A stretch of DNA of 15,432 nt from Gammaproteobacteria bacterium (GTDB lineage Bacteria; Pseudomonadota; Gammaproteobacteria; UBA9214): positions 3,902 to 19,333 of the forward strand of contig DMKK01000282.1 in the NCBI GenBank assembly GCA_003454335.1, in the 5' to 3' direction. Within the stretch, counting starts at the first letter, position 1, and each line of letters opens with the position of its first letter. The notes under the pieces were generated by a model. It was not told the origin of the DNA, made no database searches, and worked only from the letters and a program-made list of their open reading frames with translations. This document shows positions 8,611-13,565 of this stretch, piece after piece. The position numbers and the translations under genes are program-made.

Positions 8611-8705
8611 GTTGCGATTTTTTCTGAGACGGAAGCCAGGAGTCTTACCTGTTGCGGGCAAAAAGCGGGAAAGGTAGGTGGTTTCCACAATAGACAGAAA
8701 ATATG

Positions 8706-8714
8706 TGGTATGAT
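8706..8714 (+). promoter_or_regulatory. Extended -10 promoter candidate for the small RNA locus
   Basis: TGgTATGAT matches an extended -10 element (TGn followed by TATGAT, 5 of 6 to consensus). No good -35 at 16-18 bp spacing is seen; TAGACA at 8691-8696 is only 12 bp upstream. A start near 8721 would place it about 130 nt before the T-run at 8845-8851. Confidence 0.35.
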
Positions 8715-8720
8715 AACGCA

Positions 8721-8851
8721 TCAATTTAGTGGTGGCTGTACGCAGTTTGACTGATCGATGCTGACCCAGGATACAAAGAAGTAACTTAACCTCTCCGTAA
8801 GATGGCCGCTTGGCCATCGTTTCTATGGCGGCTTTTAGCCGCCATTTTTTT
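8721..8851 (+). ncRNA. Candidate small RNA of about 130 nt with tandem terminal hairpins
   Basis: The stretch runs from an inferred start after the extended -10 box to a strong intrinsic terminator. The 3' end holds two consecutive hairpins. GATGGCC/GGCCATC (8801-8807 / 8812-8818, 4-nt loop) is followed by ATGGCGGC/GCCGCCAT (8825-8832 / 8838-8845, loop TTTTA), which runs into seven T residues. No ORF with a ribosome binding site fits inside. It does not match any riboswitch or sRNA consensus I could recall. It could instead be a leader, but the next gene begins more than 400 nt downstream of the terminator, which favours a standalone RNA. The ends are inferred. Confidence 0.35.
8825..8851 (+). 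terminator. Strong rho-independent terminator
   Basis: An 8-bp perfect stem, ATGGCGGC (8825-8832) and GCCGCCAT (8838-8845), with a 5-nt loop leads directly into a 7-nt T-run (8845-8851). It is preceded by a second 7-bp hairpin at 8801-8818. It lies far beyond the sucrose operon terminator and so probably ends an independent transcript. Confidence 0.75.
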
Positions 8852-8919
8852 ACCCTGTCCTGTTCTGGCGGGTCTCGAATCTTCATCGTATCCTCGGAAA
8901 AATCCACCTGCCTGTACCA

Positions 8920-8945
8920 GGGGACAATATACGGGGACAGTATTT
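8920..8945. repeat. GGGGACA tandem repeat, possible mobile-element remnant
   Basis: Two 13-nt units, GGGGACAATATAC (8920-8932) and GGGGACAGTATTT (8933-8945), stand head to tail and are followed by TCTCATTAAAT. GGGGACAnTAT-type words followed by AT-rich sequence are familiar as remnants around REP-associated (Y1-type) transposase genes in many proteobacteria. No transposase gene is present here, so the assignment is tentative. Confidence 0.35.
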
Positions 8946-9002
8946 CTCATTAAATTATTAAGTAGTGGCGGTTGTTTTCTCCGTAAATCCAGCCACTTCT
9001 TG

Positions 9003-9029
9003 CGCCCCGGTACCTCCCTTGCCGGGGCG
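9003..9029 (+). terminator. GC-rich hairpin, possible terminator
   Basis: An 8-bp stem CGCCCCGG / CCGGGGCG encloses an 11-nt loop (9011-9021) and is followed by TTCCTTT. The tail is interrupted by CC, so termination would be weaker than at 8851. It may instead be a structured part of an intergenic repeat. Confidence 0.35.
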
Positions 9030-9283
9030 TTCCTTTGTGGGTTGTATGGCCGGTTCCGGCTGAATGTGGGCATCAAAGAGTCTGCCAGTCTTAAAAATTA
9101 ATGATGCGCCATAAATAATTGTGATCAACTCACTAAGTAAAAAGTAAAAAAATCAGTGCATAACCGGTTTGTGGTTATTCGTTGCGAATTGGAATCATTT
9201 TTACCAGCCAATGCTGGTTATGGTTGAGGTTCGGTATTTCATGTATGTTCGGGGGGCATCTATAACGGGAAAAGGGGAAAACA

Positions 9284-9517
9284 ATGGCTTTAATAAGAAG
9301 CATGAATGTTGAACCTGAAATCTTCAAAAAAACACAATGCGATATGAAGTACGCATGTTTGTCAGGGAGGGCCGTGTGTAATGTGGAGCCGTACCTGGAA
9401 AGGGATGTGCAGTTTCTCAGGTGTATGGACGAGCGGTCGTGCACATTCAAGAAGAATCATCATGGATGGCTTATCTGCACCTGTCCGGTCAATATAGCTT
9501 CGTTCAATCTCAACTGA
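9284..9517 (+). CDS. Small cysteine-rich protein, function unknown
   Basis: A 77-aa protein with seven cysteines (residues 19, 25, 32, 47, 53, 65 and 67), spaced CX5CX6CX14CX5CX11CXC and ending in a CTCPV motif. The density and spacing suggest metal or iron-sulfur binding, or disulfide-stabilised folding. There is no signal peptide or membrane segment, so a cytosolic metal-binding role seems more likely. The ATG follows an AAGGGG-type ribosome binding site (about 9270-9276) at good spacing. I recall no named family. The general pattern, with a C-terminal CxCPV, resembles small conserved hypothetical proteins of environmental gammaproteobacteria, but that is memory and not a search. The overlapping minus-strand ORF at 9175-9450 lacks comparable features. 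A hairpin follows the stop after 12 nt. Confidence 0.6.
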   Translation: MALIRSMNVEPEIFKKTQCDMKYACLSGRAVCNVEPYLERDVQFLRCMDERSCTFKKNHHGWLICTCPVNIASFNLN

Positions 9518-9528
9518 TTAATGACCAG

Positions 9529-9581
9529 CAGAGAAGTCCCGCGGGCTTCTCTGTTCAGGGGTATGCCCGTTACGGCATGCC
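9529..9581 (+). terminator. Two adjacent hairpins after the cysteine-rich gene
   Basis: An 11-bp stem with one G-U pair, 9529-9539 against 9543-9553 (arms CAGAGAAGTCC / GGGCTTCTCTG, 3-nt loop), lies just after the stop at 9517. A second 8-bp stem with one G-U pair, GGTATGCC / GGCATGCC (9560-9567 / 9574-9581), follows it. Neither has a T-run, so they may stabilise the 3' end or stop transcription inefficiently. Confidence 0.4.
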
Positions 9582-9717
9582 AGGGTCAGCGTCTGGTGTC
9601 TTCAGCAAGTCCCTCCACGCAAGGGCCGGGTTCGTTTTTGGATCAAGGGACTAATTTCTGGTTGATCTGGATCGGTGTCACCTTGGTGTTTGCATAAAGC
9701 CCGGAGGCGTTTCTAGA

Positions 9718-9746
9718 TTGCAAACAATTATCTCCTGTACCATTAT
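9718..9746 (+). promoter_or_regulatory. Sigma-70-type promoter candidate for the GrlR-like gene
   Basis: TTGCAA (9718-9723) and CATTAT (9741-9746) are separated by exactly 17 bp, each matching 4 of 6 consensus bases. The start would fall near 9753, giving a leader of about 30 nt before the ATG at 9782. Confidence 0.45.
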
Positions 9747-9781
9747 CTGCACCTGTAATTTTGTACATTAAGGAGAACATG

Positions 9782-10117
9782 ATGAGTTGCGAAGGTGTCT
9801 GGAGTGTTGAAATTAAAGGCCCGTATGGTTGGGAGCGCATTGCCACGGCTTTCATGAAAGATGGAAAATACCAGGGAGCCAGTGCCAGCCACTACTCGGT
9901 GGGATGTTACAAGGAAGACGGCGATAATCTGGAGATATCGATCGCCACAACACAGTTTGCTGATGTGCGCACCATATTTGGAACAAAATACGCGGATAAG
10001 TTGCAGATCACATACCGGTGCGAGATCAAGAAAAACAAAATTACCGGCACGGGTAAAGCGAAAGGGATCAAGAAACACGAGATCCAGGTTCGCTTTACCC
10101 GGCTTGACAGTCTCTAA
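9782..10117 (+). CDS. Small GrlR-like beta-barrel protein (tentative)
   Basis: A protein of about 111 aa with a beta-rich pattern: GVWSVEI at the N-terminus, a central SHYSVGCYKEDGDNLEISI stretch, then KLQITYRCEI and ITGTGKAKG near the end. The order (VWSVEF-like strand, a gly/tyr turn in a GxY context, a long hydrophobic strand, a final GxG strand) resembles the GrlR family of small eight-stranded regulatory beta-barrels. Those were first described as negative regulators of type III secretion, but are widespread in genomes without such systems. Identity is weak by eye, so this is a fold-level guess. The start at 9782 is chosen because AAGGAG (9770-9775) precedes it by 6 nt. ATG 9779 would leave only 3 nt, and TTG 9761 lies upstream of the ribosome binding site. 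No secretion genes are nearby. Confidence 0.55.
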   Translation: MSCEGVWSVEIKGPYGWERIATAFMKDGKYQGASASHYSVGCYKEDGDNLEISIATTQFADVRTIFGTKYADKLQITYRCEIKKNKITGTGKAKGIKKHEIQVRFTRLDSL

Positions 10118-10196
10118 TAGCCAGTAATCAGTCAATCTCTAGGTAATTCCCCTTATATCTACCCTGTAAATATTTTGCTAGCTTCTGTTGTCTGCG

Positions 10197-10271
10197 GCGA
10201 ATTCTGACTTCGCACAAGCAATATCCATTTTGTGATTTCTGTACAGGTGGCCTTCGGGCTGCCTCTTTTTT
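10197..10271 (+). promoter_or_regulatory. Structured leader ending in a terminator: possible attenuator
   Basis: A hairpin GCGAA/TTCGC (10197-10201 / 10209-10213) is followed by a strong terminator. That stem, AGGTGGCC / GGCTGCCT (10245-10252 / 10257-10264), has 8 bp with two G-U pairs, a TTCG tetraloop and six T residues (10266-10271). AAGGA at 10276-10280 begins only about 5 nt after the T-run and precedes an 11-codon ORF and a 61-codon gene. A terminator placed directly before a ribosome binding site suggests premature termination control. The alternative is the 3' end of a separate small RNA or of the upstream gene's transcript. Confidence 0.4.
10245..10271 (+). terminator. Intrinsic terminator with UUCG loop
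   Basis: An 8-bp stem (10245-10252 / 10257-10264) is capped by TTCG, followed by C and a 6-nt T-run. It lies 128 nt after the GrlR-like gene and immediately before the next ribosome binding site. Confidence 0.75.
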
Positions 10272-10290
10272 CACGAAGGACAACTAAAAA

Positions 10291-10326
10291 ATGACAAAAA
10301 GAAATAAGGGGCAAGAAGCATGCTGA
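10291..10326 (+). CDS. 11-codon leader ORF
   Basis: It encodes MTKRNKGQEAC. It is preceded by AAGGA (10276-10280) at 10 nt spacing, and its last 7 nt overlap the start of the 61-codon gene (ATGCTGA at 10320-10326). It is basic and has no run of a single amino acid, so it is not a classical amino-acid attenuator peptide. Its likely role, if translated, is to deliver ribosomes to the downstream start (translational coupling). Short ORFs arise by chance, so certainty is low. Confidence 0.3.
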   Translation: MTKRNKGQEAC

Positions 10327-10505
10327 AAAGAAGAAAGATTCAACGCCGCCGCTACAAGGCGCACACCTGTTTTCCTGCGATCGATCATCGGGGTGATATC
10401 ATCATGTCCGAGCGTCGCCATCTCTCCACCAGGCGGGGATATGATATTTCTGTTATTGACGTCGATTTTTCCGGCGACCTCTTCGAGACCAGCGAACAGG
10501 TGTAA
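10320..10505 (+). CDS. Small basic protein, function unknown
   Basis: A 61-aa protein with a strongly basic N-terminal half (MLKRRKIQRRRYKAH), a central MSERRHLSTRRGYDI segment and an acidic C-terminal tail (DVDFSGDLFETSEQV). It has no signal peptide or membrane span. The charge split suggests nucleic-acid or ribosome contact, but nothing catalytic is visible. The ATG follows AAGGGG (10306-10311) at 8 nt and overlaps the stop of an 11-codon ORF, so it is probably translationally coupled. It sits directly downstream of a terminator-type leader, which suggests conditional expression. I do not recognise a named family. Confidence 0.55.
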   Translation: MLKRRKIQRRRYKAHTCFPAIDHRGDIIMSERRHLSTRRGYDISVIDVDFSGDLFETSEQV

Positions 10506-10655
10506 TCAGGGGTAATATTATCAATGCCGGGGCGTTGATGAGATGCTCCGGATGTATCCCGCATGATCGTTCCCTGTAAGCACGAGTCGCGGCGGGTGAA
10601 TAGCTGATCAATAATCGTGGACTTGCGGGATGAGGGCGTTTAGTCTCTCGATCCC

Positions 10656-11888
10656 ATGGAGTTTGATAACGGTATTTTGCAGTTCAGCGCCTTTTTCTCG
10701 GTGACGCTGGGTATTATCGTGCTATTTGTCGGCAAGCGGATTAACGATGCCGTCGGCTTTCTCAGGGAATTCAGTATTCCGGAACCGGTTACCGGCGGGT
10801 TGATAGCTACCCTGCTGGTTGCCTTGCTGTACTTTGCCAGCAGCATCGAGATTCACTTTGACCTGGCCGCGCGGGACGTCCTGCTGGTTTACTTCTTCAC
10901 CACCATCGGTATCAATTCCAGCCTGAAAGACCTGTTGTCGGGCGGGAAACCGCTGGTGATCCTGCTTACGATCACTATTGCCTATATGTTCCTGCAGAAC
11001 CTGACCGGCATCACGGTGGCCTCGCTGTTTGATCAGCCCGCAGCGGTCGGCATGCTCGGTGGTACCGTTTCCCTGATTGGCGGGCACGGGACGGCCATTG
11101 CCTGGTCACCGAGAATCGCAGAGGACTACGGGGTTGGCAATGCCATGGAGATTGGTATCGCCTGTGCCACTTTCGGCCTTATCCTTGCCAGTTTGATGGG
11201 TGGCCCCATTGCGAAATTCCTCATTACGAAGCACAAACTGGAACCATCGTCGGCACCGGCAGATCCGCTGGATGTAGGGGTGCCGGACGAACAAAAGGGC
11301 AAACAGGGGATTGGCTACCTGGATTTTCTGGATGCCATTCTTGCTATCCATATAAGTGCCATTTTCGGTATGCTGCTCAACGCCGAACTGGAAGATCTTG
11401 GACTTAAACTGCCGCTGTTTGTAACCTGCCTGTTCGCCGCTATTCTTATCACCAATCTGATCCCGAAATCCTTTCCGCGATTTTCCGGCACGGCCTGGCC
11501 CAGTCGCACACCGGCCATTGCCCTGATTGCCGACGTGTCTCTGGGGACCTTTCTGGCGATGTCGCTGATGAGCATGCAACTGTGGACGCTGGTGGATCTT
11601 GCCGGTCCTATCCTTACTATCATCGGCGCCCAGTTCCTGATTGCGGTTAGCGTGACCCTGTTTGTGGTCTTCCCCCTGATGGGACGCAGTTACGATGCTG
11701 CTGTCGTCTGCGCCGGGTTCGGCGGGATATCACTGGGCTCGACTCCCACCGCCATGGCGAACATGTCGGCAGTGGCGCAACGTTATGGTGCTTCACACCT
11801 GGCGTTTATTATTGTCCCGCTGGTGTGTGCGTTTTTTATCGACCTGGTTAATGCAGTGCTTATTCCTTTCTTCCTGGCGAACTTCTAG
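10656..11888 (+). CDS. gltS: Sodium/glutamate symporter
   Basis: Inner-membrane Na+-coupled glutamate uptake carrier of the ESS family. The 410 aa match the family length of about 400. Roughly ten hydrophobic spans surround the two inverted structural repeats. Each repeat carries its glycine-rich re-entrant motif: GGTVSLIGGHGTAIAWS (135-151) in the first half and GFGGISLGSTPTAMANM (354-370) in the second. IPEPVTGGLIA (41-51) near the N-terminus is also characteristic. A hydrophilic loop (about 192-222) separates the halves. No strong Shine-Dalgarno sequence precedes the ATG at 10656, but the family N-terminus begins here. The porin downstream could act with it at the outer membrane. Glutamate is also an osmolyte, which would fit the sucrose genes, but the link is inference. 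Confidence 0.93.
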   Translation: MEFDNGILQFSAFFSVTLGIIVLFVGKRINDAVGFLREFSIPEPVTGGLIATLLVALLYFASSIEIHFDLAARDVLLVYFFTTIGINSSLKDLLSGGKPLVILLTITIAYMFLQNLTGITVASLFDQPAAVGMLGGTVSLIGGHGTAIAWSPRIAEDYGVGNAMEIGIACATFGLILASLMGGPIAKFLITKHKLEPSSAPADPLDVGVPDEQKGKQGIGYLDFLDAILAIHISAIFGMLLNAELEDLGLKLPLFVTCLFAAILITNLIPKSFPRFSGTAWPSRTPAIALIADVSLGTFLAMSLMSMQLWTLVDLAGPILTIIGAQFLIAVSVTLFVVFPLMGRSYDAAVVCAGFGGISLGSTPTAMANMSAVAQRYGASHLAFIIVPLVCAFFIDLVNAVLIPFFLANF

Positions 11889-11940
11889 TGTTCCTTTGGT
11901 GAGGTTTCGGCACAATCTTGCAGAAGCGCCGTTACCGGCA

Positions 11941-12037
11941 CGAATCGCGGCGGGGACGCCGCTCCTACAGGACCGATCCGGTGATTTATGCGCAGGTACA
12001 ACAATTGTTGTAGGAGCGGCGTCCCCGCCGCGATTCG
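11941..12037. repeat. Inverted pair of REP elements (BIME-like)
   Basis: Bases 11941-11969 and 12009-12037 are perfect 29-nt inverted copies separated by 39 nt. The plus-strand form of the second copy begins TGTAGGAGCGGCGTCCCCGC and ends GCGATTCG. Each copy has its own GCGGCG/CGCCGC hairpin. The GTAGGAGCGGC...GCCGCGA pattern is the well-known REP type of Pseudomonas, Xanthomonas and relatives. The pair can fold into one long hairpin between gltS and the porin gene, where it could act as a transcription or mRNA-decay boundary. Confidence 0.88.
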
Positions 12038-12057
12038 CGGCTGGAAGCTGCTCCCGC
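12031..12057 (-). repeat. Third, diverged REP copy
   Basis: Read on the minus strand this begins GCGGGAGCAGCTTCCAGCCG and ends CGAATCG, a diverged and slightly shorter version of the neighbouring REP. It overlaps the previous copy by 7 nt (12031-12037) in opposite orientation, so the three copies alternate in direction. It ends 21 nt before the porin ATG. Confidence 0.6.
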
Positions 12058-12078
12058 TTAATCTGATTTGTCTTGGTC

Positions 12079-13413
12079 ATGGAGAAGGTGGCTGGAACTC
12101 GCATAAGAAGCAGCATTGCCTCAATATTGTTGCTCACGGCACAGGTCGCGTGTGCAACCCCCGAATATATCCAGAGTGAACAGACCGCATCAGGCAGCGT
12201 TCACGAAGCTGTTGAGTCAACCGAGCATGCCTTCAAACTGCCCACACCGGTCCAGGTGTTTTCACGTCTGGGGGATGTCTTCCGCGAGGGCGCGCTGGAC
12301 CTGCAACTGCGTAACTATTACTTCAACCGGGTTCGCGATGACAACCCGAACCTCGAGACCTGGGCGCAGGGTGGTGTGCTCAGCTATGCAACCCCCTCGT
12401 GGAAAAACCGTCTGCGTCTTGGCGCTACCCTTTACACCTCGCAGAAACTCTATGGCCCCAAAGACAAGGACGGCGCCAAGCTGCTCAAACCCGGGCAGGA
12501 TAGTTTCAGTGTGCCCGGCGAGGCTTACCTTGACGCACGTCTGTACGGAAATTTGTCCTTAAGGGCCTACCGGCAGAAGTTTTCATTACCCTATTTAAAC
12601 GCTAATGACAGCCGCATGGTGCCCAATACCTTCGAGTCGGTCTCGCTGTTCGATTCCTCGGGAGAAAGGTTTGTCTATGGACTTGCGCATACCTGGCGCA
12701 TGAAAAAGCGCGATGCCACCCGTTTTGTCAGCATGACGGACGCGGCCGGCATCGATGGTCCCGATCGGGGGGTATCCACGGCCGCGGCCCGTTATACCTT
12801 TTCCAATGGTGCCAATGTGGGCCTGACAAACCATTACGGCCATGACTTCATGAATATCTTCTACACCGAGCTCAACTCGCGTGCCAGGCCGATGCTGGGG
12901 CTCGGTCTGCACTTTTCAGGGCAGTTCACCAGTCAGAACTCGGTGGGTGACGAACTGGGCGGGAATTTTGGTACTCGCACCTGGGGTGCCAAGGTGGCGG
13001 CCAGTTATGATGGCATGGTGCTGAACCTGGCGCATACTTCTACGGACAGCAATACCGGGATCCAGAGTAACTGGGGGGGTAAGCCGAGCTACCTGTCGAT
13101 TATGGTCAAGGATTTTGACCGCGCCGGTGAAGATGCCTGGCTGGTCGGGCTGTCAACCGATTTCCGCTTTTGGGGGGAGAACGCCTTCAGTGCCTTCATA
13201 AACTACGCCTGGAGCGATACACCGGATGACGGCAGTAATGCCAGCCCGGACCAGTCCGAGTTTGATTTGACCTTTGACTACAAACCGGAATCGGGGCTAG
13301 TCAAGGGTCTGTGGTTCAGGCTGCGTGGCGCCTTTGTGGATCAGGATGGCAGCGGTAGCACCGACCTGAAGGACATCCGTTTTATTGCCAACTATGATTT
13401 TTCAATTCTATAG
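12079..13413 (+). CDS. OprD-family outer-membrane porin
   Basis: A precursor of 444 aa expected to form an outer-membrane beta-barrel for uptake of small substrates, classically basic amino acids, peptides or aromatic acids. A signal peptide (about residues 1-26) ends in an ACA-type cleavage site before TPEYIQ. The mature part shows OprD hallmarks: LDLQLRNYYFNR early on, WAQGGVLSY, and the YLNANDSRMVPNTFESVSL segment that matches the family's conserved N-D-x-R-x-x-P-x-T-F-E motif. Alternating beta-strands run to the C-terminus. The last residues are YDFSIL, so the terminal aromatic residue usual for BamA recognition is replaced by Leu. The ATG at 12079 is preferred over TTG 12073, though no strong Shine-Dalgarno sequence is visible. 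It lies downstream of gltS across a REP cluster. Substrate is unknown. Confidence 0.85.
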   Translation: MEKVAGTRIRSSIASILLLTAQVACATPEYIQSEQTASGSVHEAVESTEHAFKLPTPVQVFSRLGDVFREGALDLQLRNYYFNRVRDDNPNLETWAQGGVLSYATPSWKNRLRLGATLYTSQKLYGPKDKDGAKLLKPGQDSFSVPGEAYLDARLYGNLSLRAYRQKFSLPYLNANDSRMVPNTFESVSLFDSSGERFVYGLAHTWRMKKRDATRFVSMTDAAGIDGPDRGVSTAAARYTFSNGANVGLTNHYGHDFMNIFYTELNSRARPMLGLGLHFSGQFTSQNSVGDELGGNFGTRTWGAKVAASYDGMVLNLAHTSTDSNTGIQSNWGGKPSYLSIMVKDFDRAGEDAWLVGLSTDFRFWGENAFSAFINYAWSDTPDDGSNASPDQSEFDLTFDYKPESGLVKGLWFRLRGAFVDQDGSGSTDLKDIRFIANYDFSIL

Positions 13414-13565
13414 ATTTTGGGGTGAATTCCCATAACACTTTGAATATTTAGGTAAATGTGCCAGTATCAGGACGGTATGCCTGCTATTTGTTGCTGGACT
13501 TCAAATCATGCTGGTGGGTAAGATTATAAAAAGGGATAAAAATAAGAAACAGTAGGAGAAGTTCC

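Larger units (their letters stand above)
8852..9283. other. Intergenic stretch with hairpins and no convincing gene
   Basis: No ORF here has a ribosome binding site or gene-like composition. It contains the GGGGACA tandem repeat at 8920-8945, a GC-rich 8-bp hairpin CGCCCCGG/CCGGGGCG (9003-9010 / 9022-9029) followed by TTCCTTT, an AT-rich stretch at about 9091-9165, and a small hairpin ACCAGC/GCTGGT (9203-9208 / 9213-9218). The AT-rich part contains a promoter-like pair, TTAAAA (9091-9096) and AATAAT (9114-9119), with a 17-bp spacer. That pair could serve the small gene at 9284 through a long leader. Confidence 0.5.

Noticed and set aside
8802..9101. 99-codon plus-strand open frame starting MAAWPSFLW
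   Set aside because: It runs through the strong terminator at 8825-8851 and the hairpin at 9003-9029, has no ribosome binding site, and its composition follows intergenic DNA.
9120..9136. CRP-like site TGTGATCAACTCAC
   Set aside because: The half-sites TGTGA and TCAC are separated by 5 bp where the CRP consensus needs 6, and no other support is present.
9170..9190. Sigma-54-like TGGTTATTCGTTGC
   Set aside because: The GG-to-GC spacing is one base too short and the -24 element lacks the CAC of the consensus.
9175..9450. Minus-strand 91-codon frame opposite the cysteine-rich gene
   Set aside because: No ribosome binding site or domain signal. The plus-strand frame has a ribosome binding site and an ordered Cys pattern.
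10104..10130. TTGACA at 10104-10109 as a -35 for the small basic gene
   Set aside because: It lies inside the end of the GrlR-like coding sequence, and the only -10-like hexamer (TAATCA) is at 15 bp with a poor match.
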